From contig NZ_AUIH01000008.1 in the NCBI RefSeq assembly GCF_000423605.1, forward strand, positions 107,757 through 171,756: DNA of 64,000 nucleotides, given 5' to 3'. This DNA comes from Saccharospirillum impatiens DSM 12546 (lineage in GTDB: Bacteria > Pseudomonadota > Gammaproteobacteria > Pseudomonadales > Natronospirillaceae). A program made the position numbers and the translations under genes. The notes beneath the pieces were generated by a model. It did no database searches, was not told where the DNA came from, and worked only from the letters and a program-made list of their open reading frames with translations. Below are positions 25,855 through 36,098 of the stretch, piece after piece; position 1 is the first letter of the stretch; each line of letters begins with the position of its first letter.

Positions 25855-26286
25855 ATGAAGCACTTAGCACTACGCACCCTCACCGGCCTGATGTTAACGA
25901 CCTTGCTGATGACCGGCACGGCCCTGGCTGATCTTGTCATCGTGGTTCACCCGAGCAACACGGCGGCCATTGACCAGAGCTTCCTGAAGAACCTCTACCT
26001 TGGAAACACCCGGCAATTCAGCGATGGCACCCGCGCTGAACCGCTGGATCTTCCGGCTGGCGATTCAATACGCGAAACCTTCCTGAGAGCCATTGACCAG
26101 ACTCCGGTGAAATACCGGCGCCACTGGTCAAAAGCCCTGTTTACCACTGGCCAGCAACCGCCGATGGAAATGAACAGTTCGACAGCGGTCATCAGTGCGG
26201 TAGCAACGAATCCGGCGGCTATTGGCTATGCCGACTCTGAAGCGGTGAACGACAGTGTCAAAGTCGTGATGCGCGTGCGCCAGTAA
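25855..26286 (+). CDS. small PstS-like periplasmic binding protein
   Basis: The protein has 143 residues with a signal peptide (cleavage after ALA, residue 25). The mature part begins DLVIVVHPSNTAAIDQSFLKNLYLG and ends with ATNPAAIGYADSEAVNDSVKVV, which are the pattern of the short, one-domain phosphate-ABC-type binding proteins (much smaller than true PstS, about 320 residues). It has no adjacent permease genes. It is 16 bases after the porin gene and likely co-transcribed. Whether it binds phosphate is not shown by the sequence. Confidence 0.85.
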   Translation: MKHLALRTLTGLMLTTLLMTGTALADLVIVVHPSNTAAIDQSFLKNLYLGNTRQFSDGTRAEPLDLPAGDSIRETFLRAIDQTPVKYRRHWSKALFTTGQQPPMEMNSSTAVISAVATNPAAIGYADSEAVNDSVKVVMRVRQ

Positions 26287-26297
26287 CCTGACCAAAT

Positions 26298-26327
26298 GCA
26301 GACTGGGGAGGCCCCTCTCCAGTCTGC
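26298..26327 (+). terminator. hairpin after PstS-like gene
   Basis: A stem GCAGACTGG / CCAGTCTGC is extended by GAG/CTC around a short loop, 12 bases after the stop codon. No T run follows. Confidence 0.6.
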
Positions 26328-26430
26328 GTAAGGCCCGGCCAACAGTCTGAGACCCTGCTTTCACGGTCGCCGATCTTCCACAAGTGACAACAAAACAGTA
26401 GGGTATCCGCAAAACAACGGAGCCAGCCTG

Positions 26431-27681
26431 ATGTCGTTAGATCGTAGCCATTGCCTTTCGCTTGATAGCCAAGACCCTCTCGCCCCACTGCGCGACCAGT
26501 TCGACATTCCCAACGATGTTCTGTACCTCGACGGCAACTCTCTGGGTGCTCGCCCGAAAGCGTCTTCGGAACGCGCCCGTGAAGTCATTGAACAAGAGTG
26601 GGGCCAGGGCTTGATTCGCAGCTGGAATCAGGCGGGCTGGATTGATTTGCCGCGGCAGGTCGGTGGCCAGATCGCCGCCCTGCTCGGCGCCAAACCGGAA
26701 GAAGTGGTGGTGACCGACTCGACATCCGTCAACCTGTTCAAAGTCACCGCCGCTGCATTAAAGCAACAAATGGCCGTGTCACCGTCCCGACGCGTTATCC
26801 TGTCAGAACCGGGCAACTTCCCTACCGACCTGTACATGTTGCAGGGCTTAAGCCAGTTCATGAGCGGCGGGCCAGTGCTCGAAACCCAACCCGCTGACTC
26901 GCTGTATGAGCGCATCGATCAGGATGTCGCGGTCGTGGTACTTACCCACGTTCATTATAAGACCGGTAAGCTGCATGACATGGCGGCCATAACCCGACGT
27001 GCCCATGAGCAAGGGGCCCTGGTCGTCTGGGACCTGAGCCACAGCGGCGGCGCCGTCGAGGTTGATCTCAATGGCGTTAACGCCGACTTCGCCATCGGCT
27101 GCGGCTACAAATACCTCAATGGCGGCCCGGGCGCACCGGGCTATATCTTTGTTGCAGAGCGCCACCTGGCGGCTTTTGAACAACCGCTCAGCGGCTGGTT
27201 TGGCCACGAAGCGCCCTTTGCGATGCGTGACGACTTCGCACCGGCCAATGATATACGCCGCGCCCTGACGGGAACTCCATCTGTGGTTGCAACCCAGCTA
27301 CTCAGTGTGGGCCTGGATACCTTTGCCAACACCACCATGGCCGAGTTACGTGCCAAGTCCGTTGCACTGACCCAACTGTTTATTGAACTGGTCGAATCTC
27401 GCCTGCCAGACGCGGGCTTCGAATTGGTGTCACCGCGCAATGCCGACGAGCGAGGCAGCCAGGTCGCCTTCGCCCACCCTGAAGGGTACGCCATCATGCA
27501 GGCACTGATCGACCGGGGTGTGATTGGGGATTTTCGCGCGCCGGATATCCTGCGCTTCGGCTTCGCGCCGCTGTACGTCCGTTTTGCTGACGTCTGGGAC
27601 AGTGTCGAGTGTTTGAAAGACATCATGGACAACCGAACTTGGGATCAACCCCAATACCACGAGCGTCATGCAGTCACCTGA
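26431..27681 (+). CDS. kynU: kynureninase
   Basis: The protein has 416 residues, the usual family length. It is a PLP fold type I enzyme that hydrolyses kynurenine to anthranilate and alanine in the cytoplasm. Diagnostic segments are LYLDGNSLGARPK (residues 31-43), VVVTDSTSVNLFKV (92-105), the NFPTD phosphate-contact region, WDLSHSGGAV (200-209) with the cofactor Asp, and CGYKYLNGGPGAPG with the PLP-binding Lys227. No tryptophan 2,3-dioxygenase or kynurenine formamidase gene is adjacent, so the rest of the kynurenine pathway must be elsewhere, or imported kynurenine is used. The next operon on the other strand is a TRAP transporter ending convergently. Confidence 0.95.
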   Translation: MSLDRSHCLSLDSQDPLAPLRDQFDIPNDVLYLDGNSLGARPKASSERAREVIEQEWGQGLIRSWNQAGWIDLPRQVGGQIAALLGAKPEEVVVTDSTSVNLFKVTAAALKQQMAVSPSRRVILSEPGNFPTDLYMLQGLSQFMSGGPVLETQPADSLYERIDQDVAVVVLTHVHYKTGKLHDMAAITRRAHEQGALVVWDLSHSGGAVEVDLNGVNADFAIGCGYKYLNGGPGAPGYIFVAERHLAAFEQPLSGWFGHEAPFAMRDDFAPANDIRRALTGTPSVVATQLLSVGLDTFANTTMAELRAKSVALTQLFIELVESRLPDAGFELVSPRNADERGSQVAFAHPEGYAIMQALIDRGVIGDFRAPDILRFGFAPLYVRFADVWDSVECLKDIMDNRTWDQPQYHERHAVT

Positions 27682-27687
27682 ACTTCA

Positions 27688-27714
27688 TAAAAAAGGGGCT
27701 GATCATCAGCCCCT
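27688..27714 (-). terminator. rho-independent terminator of TRAP operon 1
   Basis: Palindrome GGGGCTGATCATCAGCCCC (27695-27713). Read on the minus strand it is followed by six T, giving a good terminator for the TRAP operon; in the plus direction (after kynU) there is no T run. Confidence 0.85.
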
Positions 27715-27747
27715 GAAATCCAACACTATCGACCTTTCACAGTCTGC

Positions 27748-29109
27748 CTAGCCATACCGCACTTCAGGCAACCACAACACCAGCGGCTCCCAGAAAAAGA
27801 CCATCGTTACCGCCAGCACTTGCAAGGCGATAAACGGCATCACGCCTTTATAGATGTCGGTCGTTTTAATCTCGGGGGGAGCAACGCCTTTCAAATAGAA
27901 CAGTGAAAAACCCACCGGCGGCGTCAGGAAAGATGTTTGCAGTGTCAAGGCAAACAACACCACGAACCAGGTCAGGTCAAAACCGAGTTGTACCACAACT
28001 GGCCCGACCAGCGGCAGCAGAATCAAACTGATTTCCAGCCAGTCGAGGAAAAAGCCCGCGACAAAGGCTATAAACAAAATGACCAGAATAATACCGCCCG
28101 GCGACAATGGAATACCGGTCAGCAGCCCGGCAATAAATTCATCACCGCCCAGAGAACGCAACACGACAGCGAACGACGTCGCCCCGAGAAAAATCCCGAA
28201 AACGAAAGCCGTTGTGATGGTCGTCTTGCGTGACACGTCACGCAGAACGTCCCAGTTCAACCGACCATTCATGGCCGCCAGAATGGTAGCCCCGAGCGCA
28301 CCGACACCCGATGCTTCCGTCGGCGTCGCAATCCCGAAAAAGATGGAACCGAGTACAGCCAGAATCAGTGACAGCGGTGGCAAAACAGACCGCAACGTTT
28401 CAATGACGACCTCACGTGTAATCGGTGGCAGGTCGGCCTTTGGAGGTGCCAGCGATGGCTTAAGCCAGGCGGCTATAACGACAAACGCAATGTAGAGAAA
28501 GCCCAGCATTACCCCGGGAATCAGCGCCCCCATGAACAGATCACCAACCGACAAAGACAACTGATCGGCCATGATGATCAACATGATGCTCGGCGGAATC
28601 ATGATGCCGAGCGTACCGGAAGAAGCAACGATGCCACTGGCAAAGGCCGGTGAGTATTTCTGATCAAGCATAACCGGCAGCGACAACATGGCCAGCAAAA
28701 CTACAGAGGCGCCTACAATGCCAGTGGAGGCCGCCAGCAGGATACCAATCAAAATAACGGCAACACCCAGGCCGCCATTGAATCGGCCGAACAAATTAAC
28801 AAAATTGACCATCAGACGTTCGGCGACGCCCGAACGTTCCAGCATCAGCCCCATAAAGATAAACATGGGTAAGGCGACCATGATCCACTTGGTCATTTGG
28901 TCATAAATTCTCTGGACGACGATGCCGAATATCTTCCAGTCGGTTAAAAAGTAGGTATCAGCATCCAGGTAGTTAAAAGCCAGAATGGCGCCAATACTGA
29001 AAAAGACGGATACACCCGCCAGGATCCAGGCCACCGGAAAACCGGTAAAAATCAGCAGTATAAAACTGCCCAGCATGGCCATGACGATCAGTTCGTAGGT
29101 TTCAAACAC
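27748..29109 (-). CDS. dctM: TRAP transporter large permease subunit
   Basis: The protein has 453 residues with about twelve helices. GTG 29109 with GGAGA in front is the best start; TTG 29127 is upstream. DctM signatures include GFPVAWILAGVSV, the first half-barrel region ILLAASTGIVGASVVLLAMLSLP, PPSIMLIIMADQLSLSVGDLFMGALIPG (about nt 28510-28600), and the second-half repeat VAGFFLDWLEISLILLPL. It carries the Na+-coupled translocation pathway. It is the last gene of a dctP-dctQ-dctM operon on the minus strand. The large extra loop after helix 2 suggests the keto-acid/amino-acid TRAP branch; the substrate is not determined. Confidence 0.93.
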   Translation of the reverse strand: MFETYELIVMAMLGSFILLIFTGFPVAWILAGVSVFFSIGAILAFNYLDADTYFLTDWKIFGIVVQRIYDQMTKWIMVALPMFIFMGLMLERSGVAERLMVNFVNLFGRFNGGLGVAVILIGILLAASTGIVGASVVLLAMLSLPVMLDQKYSPAFASGIVASSGTLGIMIPPSIMLIIMADQLSLSVGDLFMGALIPGVMLGFLYIAFVVIAAWLKPSLAPPKADLPPITREVVIETLRSVLPPLSLILAVLGSIFFGIATPTEASGVGALGATILAAMNGRLNWDVLRDVSRKTTITTAFVFGIFLGATSFAVVLRSLGGDEFIAGLLTGIPLSPGGIILVILFIAFVAGFFLDWLEISLILLPLVGPVVVQLGFDLTWFVVLFALTLQTSFLTPPVGFSLFYLKGVAPPEIKTTDIYKGVMPFIALQVLAVTMVFFWEPLVLWLPEVRYG

Positions 29110-29163
29110 AACAAGTCTCCACGGCAAGTTCGACCGTTACAACAACAGCTAACAGGGTTTGGC

Positions 29164-29763
29164 TCATTGACCAGCCGAAACACGCCCCCGGGGAAAGCCA
29201 GTAAGAAAAGATAATGCCCGGATAAACCGACTGAGCGCCGCCAGCAGCAACAAGCCAAAACCGATCAGAATCACGGATTTTATCAACCAGCGCATCGGCA
29301 GACCGCCCGGAGAACCAGACACTTCGCCCATCAGATAAGCGCGTTCAACAAAGGGATAAGCGTAATAGAGAACGAACAGGCAGAACGGCATCAGAAACAA
29401 GCCGATGCCCAGCAGTTCGATGATAGCCCGTTTTCGATGCGACAGTTTTTCAGCCAATACATCCACGCGCACATGGCCGTCATGCAGTACGCAGTAGGAC
29501 AACCCGATCATGAAACCGATGGAATAGATGTGCCATTGCAGCTCCTCCAGGGCAACATAGGAGTTGCTGAATAAATAGCGCAGGATGACGTTCAGCACCA
29601 CCAGCACCATGAGTAATACCCAACTCCAGGAAAAAAAACGACCGACGAGCTCGAGCAAAGCATCGAGCCGGTCGGATACCCAGGTATTCGGATACGGAAC
29701 GGCGGTGGGGCCATGCCCCACCGCTTGCTCCACCGTGTCAAGATCGAGCTTTATGTCAGACAT
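29164..29763 (-). CDS. dctQ: TRAP transporter small permease subunit
   Basis: The protein has 199 residues with four helices. It has a hydrophilic N-terminal extension of about 40 residues, then LVLNVILRYLFSNSYVALEELQWHIYSIGFMIGLSYCVLHDGHVRVDVL (region about nt 29445-29600), which is the conserved DctQ core including the ARG and H-RVDV motifs. It forms the membrane complex with DctM and may be a scaffold for the binding protein. It is tightly packed: three bases after the dctP stop and 54 before dctM. Confidence 0.92.
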   Translation of the reverse strand: MSDIKLDLDTVEQAVGHGPTAVPYPNTWVSDRLDALLELVGRFFSWSWVLLMVLVVLNVILRYLFSNSYVALEELQWHIYSIGFMIGLSYCVLHDGHVRVDVLAEKLSHRKRAIIELLGIGLFLMPFCLFVLYYAYPFVERAYLMGEVSGSPGGLPMRWLIKSVILIGFGLLLLAALSRFIRALSFLTGFPRGRVSAGQ

Positions 29764-29766
29764 GGA

Positions 29767-30831
29767 TCAGTCCTGTGCATGCCAGTCACGTGGCAGGTAA
29801 CCATACTTCTTCCAGGTAGCATGTTCGGCCTGAAACGCTTTCATGGAGCTATAGATCCGGCCGAACATTTCGTCCTGTTCAGAGTACCTGGCCATCACAT
29901 CATCCGTCGCATCTTCAAAGGCGGCCAGCATTTCAGCATCGTACTGACGCAGATTTACTCCTTCTTCGGCAAACTCATTCAGCACAGCACCTTGCAGCGC
30001 TTCAGCTTTTGCCAGTGCCACTGCATTGCCTGCCATACAAGACGTTTCAATCAGGCTTTGAGTCTGGCCATTCAACTTGTTCCACTCATCCAGGTTGATG
30101 TACAGGAACTGGTTGGTTGAAGGCTGATGCCAGCCTGGCAGGTAGTAGTACTTGGCAACCTGAGAGAAACCCAGTTGCTTGTCCACGGTAGGCAGTGAAA
30201 ATTCTGTCGCATCCAGAACACCGGTTTCAAGGGCCTGATACAACTCGCCACCCGGCAATACGTTGATGGACATGCCAAACTCGCTCATGATCTCGCCACC
30301 GAGGCCGGCCGCCCGGAACTTCAGACCTTGCAAGTCATCAACCGAGTTCATTTCTTCGGTAAACCAACCCGCTGATTCCGGGCTGATAGTCCCACAAAGA
30401 ATCGGATACACGTTGTGCGGCTCAAACATCTCTTTGAGCAGTTCATCACCACCGTGGTGATTCATCCAAGCCAAAAACTCCTGGGATTCGAGACCAAATG
30501 GCGTTGCACCGTACAGCGCAGCGCCCGGTATCTGACCCCACTCATACCCCATCCAGGAGTAGCCAGCTGATACGTTGCCAGCGCTAACGTTATCGAAAAT
30601 AGACAGGGCGGGAATGAGCGCGCCAGGCTCTACCGTTTGCAAGGTAACCCGACCGTCGCTCACGGTAGACACCATGTCAGCAACGACAGGCATGGTGTCG
30701 CCCAGTGCCGTCAGTGACGATGAAAATGCCATGGGGACCTGCCAGCGAAGCCGGTTAAAGTCAGCTTGAGCCGCAAAGGGTGCGGCCGCGAGTGTGGTGG
30801 CCAGTACGGCCAGGGGCAATGCTTTTCTCAT
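29767..30831 (-). CDS. dctP: TRAP transporter solute-binding protein (TakP-like)
   Basis: The protein has 354 residues with a signal peptide cleaved near residue 23 (AAQA). RWQVPMAFSSSLTALGDTMP is the N-terminal ligand region and LKFRAAGLGGEIMSEFGMSINVLPGGELYQALETG holds the conserved Arg and the dimer segment (about nt 30220-30330). The spacing fits TakP-like binding proteins for 2-oxoacids, mannitol-type or related acids rather than classical C4 DctP. ATG 30831 is used since AGAGAG is suitably spaced; ATG 30837 is equally in frame. It is the first gene of TRAP operon 1. The ligand is unknown. Confidence 0.9.
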   Translation of the reverse strand: MRKALPLAVLATTLAAAPFAAQADFNRLRWQVPMAFSSSLTALGDTMPVVADMVSTVSDGRVTLQTVEPGALIPALSIFDNVSAGNVSAGYSWMGYEWGQIPGAALYGATPFGLESQEFLAWMNHHGGDELLKEMFEPHNVYPILCGTISPESAGWFTEEMNSVDDLQGLKFRAAGLGGEIMSEFGMSINVLPGGELYQALETGVLDATEFSLPTVDKQLGFSQVAKYYYLPGWHQPSTNQFLYINLDEWNKLNGQTQSLIETSCMAGNAVALAKAEALQGAVLNEFAEEGVNLRQYDAEMLAAFEDATDDVMARYSEQDEMFGRIYSSMKAFQAEHATWKKYGYLPRDWHAQD

Positions 30832-31182
30832 GATCATTGTCTCTCTGTTTTTGTAATTGTGGCGTGAGTCTTCGTGCTTTCTACCAACTCTACTGGTCTG
30901 GCTCTGAACCTCAGGTTGCCGGTATGACCGACTGCCATGGAGGCTTGGCGTGACCCGTGGGTGTAAGCCAGTGGTTGCATGCTAGGCCCGGGCTTCAGGT
31001 CTGGCATTCGTTCGTTAGTAGGAGAGTGCGGCGAAGGGCCGGATTTCGGGCGCTGCCGGGCCTCCTGCTTTGGTAGGAGAGTGGCAATACAAAGAAACAC
31101 AGCGCAACAGCAGCGCCGCGCTTGAAGCCAGACAGGAAGGCGCTACAATACCGCTCCTTTTTTGACCAGCCCCGAGGTTTTC
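30832..31182. other. 351-base divergent intergenic stretch
   Basis: Upstream region of both TRAP operon 1 (minus) and rimO (plus). No gene is supported. TAGGAGAGTG occurs twice (31018-31027 and about 31074-31083), a short direct repeat with no known meaning. No convincing promoter was found. Confidence 0.5.
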
Positions 31183-32541
31183 ATGACCACCCATATCGTC
31201 AACCCCCGCGAAGGCAAGCCTGTTACCGAGCAGGGGCGCGTCGGATTCGTGAGCCTCGGCTGCCCGAAGAACACGGTAGATTCCGAACGCATCCTGACTC
31301 AGCTGCGCGCCGAGGGGTACGATGTGGTGCCGTCCTACCACGACGCGGATGTCGTCATCGTTAACACCTGCGGCTTTATTGATTCGGCGGTGAAGGAATC
31401 GCTCGATACCATCGGCGAAGCCCTGCGCGAGAATGGCAAGGTGCTGGTCACTGGTTGCCTGGGCGCCAAAGAGAACGATATTCGCGAAGTGCACCCCAAC
31501 GTGCTCGCCGTTACCGGGCCCCATGCTTATGAAGAAGTGGTTCGCCAGGTTCATGACGTGGTGCCACCCCGTCACGACCCCTTCATCTCACTGGTACCGG
31601 ATACCGGCGTTAAACTGACGCCAAAACACTACGCCTACCTGAAAATTTCCGAAGGCTGCAACCATCGCTGCACCTTCTGCATCATTCCGTCGTTCCGGGG
31701 CGATCTGGTCAGCCGACCGGTCGGTCAGGTGTTGAGCGAGGCCGAACGTCTGGTCAAGAACGGCACCAAAGAGTTGCTGGTCATCTCACAGGACACCAGT
31801 GCCTACGGTGTCGACATGAAATACCGCACCGATTTCTGGAATGGCAAACCCGTTAAGACCCGCATGAAAGAACTCTGCGAAGAACTGGGCCAACTCGACG
31901 CCTGGGTGCGTTTGCACTACGTCTACCCCTACCCCCATGTCGACGACATCATTCCGCTGATGGCCGAGAACCGCATACTGCCCTACCTCGACATTCCCTT
32001 TCAGCACGCCAGCCCAAAGATACTGAAAGCCATGAAGCGCCCGGCTCACGCCGAAAAGGTGTTGAACCGTATCCATAAATGGCGGGAAATCTGCCCGGAT
32101 ATCACCCTGCGCTCAACCTTTATTGTCGGTTTTCCGGGCGAAACCGAAGATGACTTCCAAATGCTGCTCGATTTTCTGGAAGAAGCCCAGCTGGACCGCG
32201 TCGGCGCTTTCCAATATTCCAATGTCGACGGCGCTGCGTCAGCCGCCCTGCCCGATCATGTTGACGAAGCCGTCAAACAGGAGCGTTACGACCGCTTTAT
32301 GGAGGTGCAACAGCGTATCAGCACGGCCCGGTTGCAGGCGAAAGTCGGCACCGACATTGAAGTCATTGTCGACGAAGTGGTCGCTGAAGGCGCCGTCGCC
32401 CGTTCAAAAGCCGACGCACCGGATATCGATGGCCAGGTCTTTCTCGACAACCAGACCCACCTCAAACCCGGCGACCGCCTCTGGGTTCATGTCGAAGATG
32501 CCGATGAATATGATCTTTGGGCTCACCCGATCGCCCGCTGA
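31183..32541 (+). CDS. rimO: ribosomal protein S12 methylthiotransferase RimO
   Basis: The protein has 452 residues from ATG 31183 with GAGG upstream; TTG 31162 is rejected. The N-terminal MTTase domain carries [13 protein letters not shown] with the first cluster Cys, NTCGFIDSA and TGCLGA, giving three Cys for one 4Fe-4S cluster. The radical-SAM domain has [15 protein letters not shown] (CxxxCxxC). A C-terminal TRAM domain (about 385-450) has [12 protein letters not shown] at the end. It adds methylthio to Asp in ribosomal protein S12 using SAM and an iron-sulfur source. It is monocistronic in this view, followed by a MITE-like element. Confidence 0.97.
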   Translation: MTTHIVNPREGKPVTEQGRVGFVSLGCPKNTVDSERILTQLRAEGYDVVPSYHDADVVIVNTCGFIDSAVKESLDTIGEALRENGKVLVTGCLGAKENDIREVHPNVLAVTGPHAYEEVVRQVHDVVPPRHDPFISLVPDTGVKLTPKHYAYLKISEGCNHRCTFCIIPSFRGDLVSRPVGQVLSEAERLVKNGTKELLVISQDTSAYGVDMKYRTDFWNGKPVKTRMKELCEELGQLDAWVRLHYVYPYPHVDDIIPLMAENRILPYLDIPFQHASPKILKAMKRPAHAEKVLNRIHKWREICPDITLRSTFIVGFPGETEDDFQMLLDFLEEAQLDRVGAFQYSNVDGAASAALPDHVDEAVKQERYDRFMEVQQRISTARLQAKVGTDIEVIVDEVVAEGAVARSKADAPDIDGQVFLDNQTHLKPGDRLWVHVEDADEYDLWAHPIAR

Positions 32542-32545
32542 GGTC

Positions 32546-32754
32546 GTGAGTTGGAAATTCGTCGATTGAGGTACCGAAGTGATAGCTGATACTTCGGTAC
32601 CAGGCGGACCATCGGGTACGTCTGCTGAAGGCACGCCGTGAATACATCCCTGTAGGCTCGAAGACCGCATCCATGCGGTCTAACGGCCTCCAGCAGACGC
32701 ACCCGACCGTCCTGGTATCTCATTTGGTTGATCAAACACGAATTTCCAACTCAC
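32546..32754. repeat. MITE-like palindromic element
   Basis: A 209-base element begins five bases after the rimO stop. Terminal inverted repeats of 17 bp are perfect: GTGAGTTGGAAATTCGT (32546-32562) and its complement (32738-32754). Inside are an 11-bp hairpin (32570-32580 with 32591-32601), a second nested palindrome with arms ACCAGG...CGTCTGCTG at about 32600-32630 and its partner at about 32686-32716, and an 8-bp hairpin GACCGCAT/ATGCGGTC (32663-32680). It has no coding capacity. It could be a miniature transposable element or a large REP-type repeat. The inner part resembles dispersed repeats of marine gammaproteobacteria that I recall, but this was not checked. Confidence 0.85.
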
Positions 32755-32782
32755 TGGATTAGTGGTTGCCGATGAAATTCGA

Positions 32783-33658
32783 TTACCTGACTTCCAAACC
32801 CGCTCCCAACCAGTCAATACAAGCCCTTACCTTGGGCGACAAATGTCGGTTGGGCGGGTACAACGCCCATACCCCCTCCTCTGCAGGCGCAAAGGCATCC
32901 AACACGGTGACCAGTCGCCCGGCCTGAATGTCTGCTTTAACGTAATAATCCGGCAATTGCACAATGCCCAGGCCTTTTAGCGCTGCGTCCCGCAAAGCGG
33001 GGCCGCTATTGCACCGAAGCCGCCCGGTGACCCGGATATCCCGTCGCTCTGCCTGGTCGGTAAAGCGCCAGTGATCCAGCGTGCCCAGCAAGCAGGAGTG
33101 ATCTTTGAGTTCGGCCAGGGTGTGAGGTTGCCCGAACCGGGCCAGATACTCCGGTGAGGCGCAAACAAACTGGGCCCGGTGCGCCAGCGGCCGGGCGACC
33201 AGGCGTTCGTCTTCCAGAACCCCGACCCGTATCGCCAAATCAATGCCGGATTCGATCAGGTCGAGGCGCTGATTGGTCAGTTGCAGGTCAATGTCGACAC
33301 GCGGGTGGTGCAAGGTGAACTCCGCGATCAGCGGTGCTATATAGCGCTCACCATAAGACAACGGCGCGGTAATACACAGCCGGCCAGCCGGTTCGGACAA
33401 ACGCTGGCCAATGGCCTGTTCGGCCTCCACCAGACCATCGAGCAAGGCACGGCAATGATGGTAATAAATCCTGCCATCATCGGTCAGAGTGACCGACCGC
33501 GTCGTGCGCTGGAACAGCTGAACATCCAGCCGGTCCTCAAGCCTGCTGATCTGACGGCTGATATTGGCCACCGAACTGCCCAGTCGTTCGGCCGCCCGGG
33601 TAAAACTGCGGGTCTCGGCCACTGCCACGCATTCTTCAATACCGTCCCATCGTGCCAC
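32783..33658 (-). CDS. LysR-family transcriptional regulator (frmA-linked)
   Basis: The protein has 291 residues. The winged helix-turn-helix is in residues 1-60 (FTRAAERLGSSVANISRQISRLE, LFQRTTRSVTLTDDG). The effector domain includes GRLCITAPLSYGERYIAP and IDLAIRVGVLEDERLVARPL. It is divergent from frmA-frmB, with about 235 bases between, so it likely controls the formaldehyde detoxification genes. In many other bacteria the frm operon is controlled by FrmR; a LysR gene in this position is also known. The inducer is not identifiable. Confidence 0.92.
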   Translation of the reverse strand: MARWDGIEECVAVAETRSFTRAAERLGSSVANISRQISRLEDRLDVQLFQRTTRSVTLTDDGRIYYHHCRALLDGLVEAEQAIGQRLSEPAGRLCITAPLSYGERYIAPLIAEFTLHHPRVDIDLQLTNQRLDLIESGIDLAIRVGVLEDERLVARPLAHRAQFVCASPEYLARFGQPHTLAELKDHSCLLGTLDHWRFTDQAERRDIRVTGRLRCNSGPALRDAALKGLGIVQLPDYYVKADIQAGRLVTVLDAFAPAEEGVWALYPPNRHLSPKVRACIDWLGAGLEVR

Positions 33659-33796
33659 ACGAACTCCCCTTGTTTATTCTTAGGCTAGTTTTGAAGTTCC
33701 GGGCGGTTGAGTGGCTGTGGTCCGCACCGGATACTGGGTATGCTCCCGCTACTGATCTGTTCAGTGAACTCCAAACCCCTATATTATTACCAAACC

Positions 33797-33811
33797 GTAA
33801 AAATGTTTTAC
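33797..33811. promoter_or_regulatory. palindromic candidate operator upstream of frmA
   Basis: GTAAAA-ATG-TTTTAC is a perfect 6-bp inverted repeat in the divergent gap between the LysR gene and frmA, flanked by two copies of TTACCAA. It may be a LysR binding site. Confidence 0.35.
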
Positions 33812-33830
33812 CAATCACCCCCATTATTAA

Positions 33831-35006
<1,176 letters not shown>

Positions 35007-35065
35007 GCACCGCGCCAAGGGTGGCAACCCGGCAGGGTTGCCTCTCACTCAAACCTGGGGATTCC

Positions 35066-35911
35066 ATGAGCTTGAATCATCTCAACAGCAACAAGTGCTT
35101 CAACGGCTGGCAAAAGCAGTATGAGCACGCCTCTGCCACTCTCAATTGCACCATGCGCTTTAGCGTCTTTCTACCGCCCGGCGCTGATGCCCAGCATCCG
35201 GTTCCGGTACTGTACTGGCTTTCCGGCCTTACTTGCACCGATGAAAATTTTGTACACAAAGCCGGTGCTCAGCGCGTCGCGGCCGAACTTGGCATCGCCA
35301 TCGTCGCACCGGACACCAGCCCGCGTGGCGATGGCGTCGCTGACGATCCTGATGGTGCCTACGACCTCGGCCTGGGGGCGGGTTTTTACGTCAATGCCAC
35401 TGAGGCGCCCTGGAACCGCCATTACCGGATGTACGACTATGTTGTATCGGAGCTGCCCAGCCTGATCGAAGCGCACTTCCCGGTTACGGAAAACCGAGCA
35501 ATCAGTGGTCACTCGATGGGTGGCCATGGTGCGCTGGTGATCGGATTGCGCAACCCTGAGCGCTACAGCTCAGTCTCGGCATTCGCACCGATCTGCAACC
35601 CAACCGCAGTTCCCTGGGGTCATAAGGCATTCCAGGCTTACCTTGGGGACGACCCGTCACGCTGGCGCGACTATGATGCCAGTTTGCTGCTGGCCAAAAG
35701 CGGAGCACAGTTCCCGATTCTGGTCGATCAGGGAGATGCGGATAATTTCCTGGCAGAACAATTACAACCCGGGGCGCTGAGTGAGGCTGCTTCGCAGAGT
35801 GACCACCCGTTTGAAAGCCGCAGCCAACCGGGTTATGACCACAGCTACTACTTCATTGCCAGTTTCATTGAGGACCACCTGCGTTTTCACGCCAGAGCCC
35901 TCGGTCAGTGA
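35066..35911 (+). CDS. frmB: S-formylglutathione hydrolase
   Basis: The protein has 281 residues from ATG 35066 ([16 protein letters not shown]), preceded by GGGGA; an earlier in-frame start at 35021 is rejected. It is an esterase-D-type alpha/beta hydrolase with nucleophile elbow [11 protein letters not shown], the oxyanion region [12 protein letters not shown], and the acid/base residues in DQGDADNFL and [11 protein letters not shown]. It hydrolyses S-formylglutathione to formate and glutathione, completing the pathway begun by frmA, with which it forms an operon. Confidence 0.96.
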   Translation: MSLNHLNSNKCFNGWQKQYEHASATLNCTMRFSVFLPPGADAQHPVPVLYWLSGLTCTDENFVHKAGAQRVAAELGIAIVAPDTSPRGDGVADDPDGAYDLGLGAGFYVNATEAPWNRHYRMYDYVVSELPSLIEAHFPVTENRAISGHSMGGHGALVIGLRNPERYSSVSAFAPICNPTAVPWGHKAFQAYLGDDPSRWRDYDASLLLAKSGAQFPILVDQGDADNFLAEQLQPGALSEAASQSDHPFESRSQPGYDHSYYFIASFIEDHLRFHARALGQ

Positions 35912-36098
35912 CTATGAAACGAGGTCACTGAACGCCGGAAGCAGGGACTCTGGATCGAAAAGCCGTTAAACCGGATCGCTCTGCCCTCTGGCCCCTCTTC
36001 AGTTATTTCAGGTCAACCGACAAAGAGCAGTGTCGACCCGGATTCCATATTCGGGCTACACTGCAAATTACAGGCTGTACCTCGGAATAACACTCATC

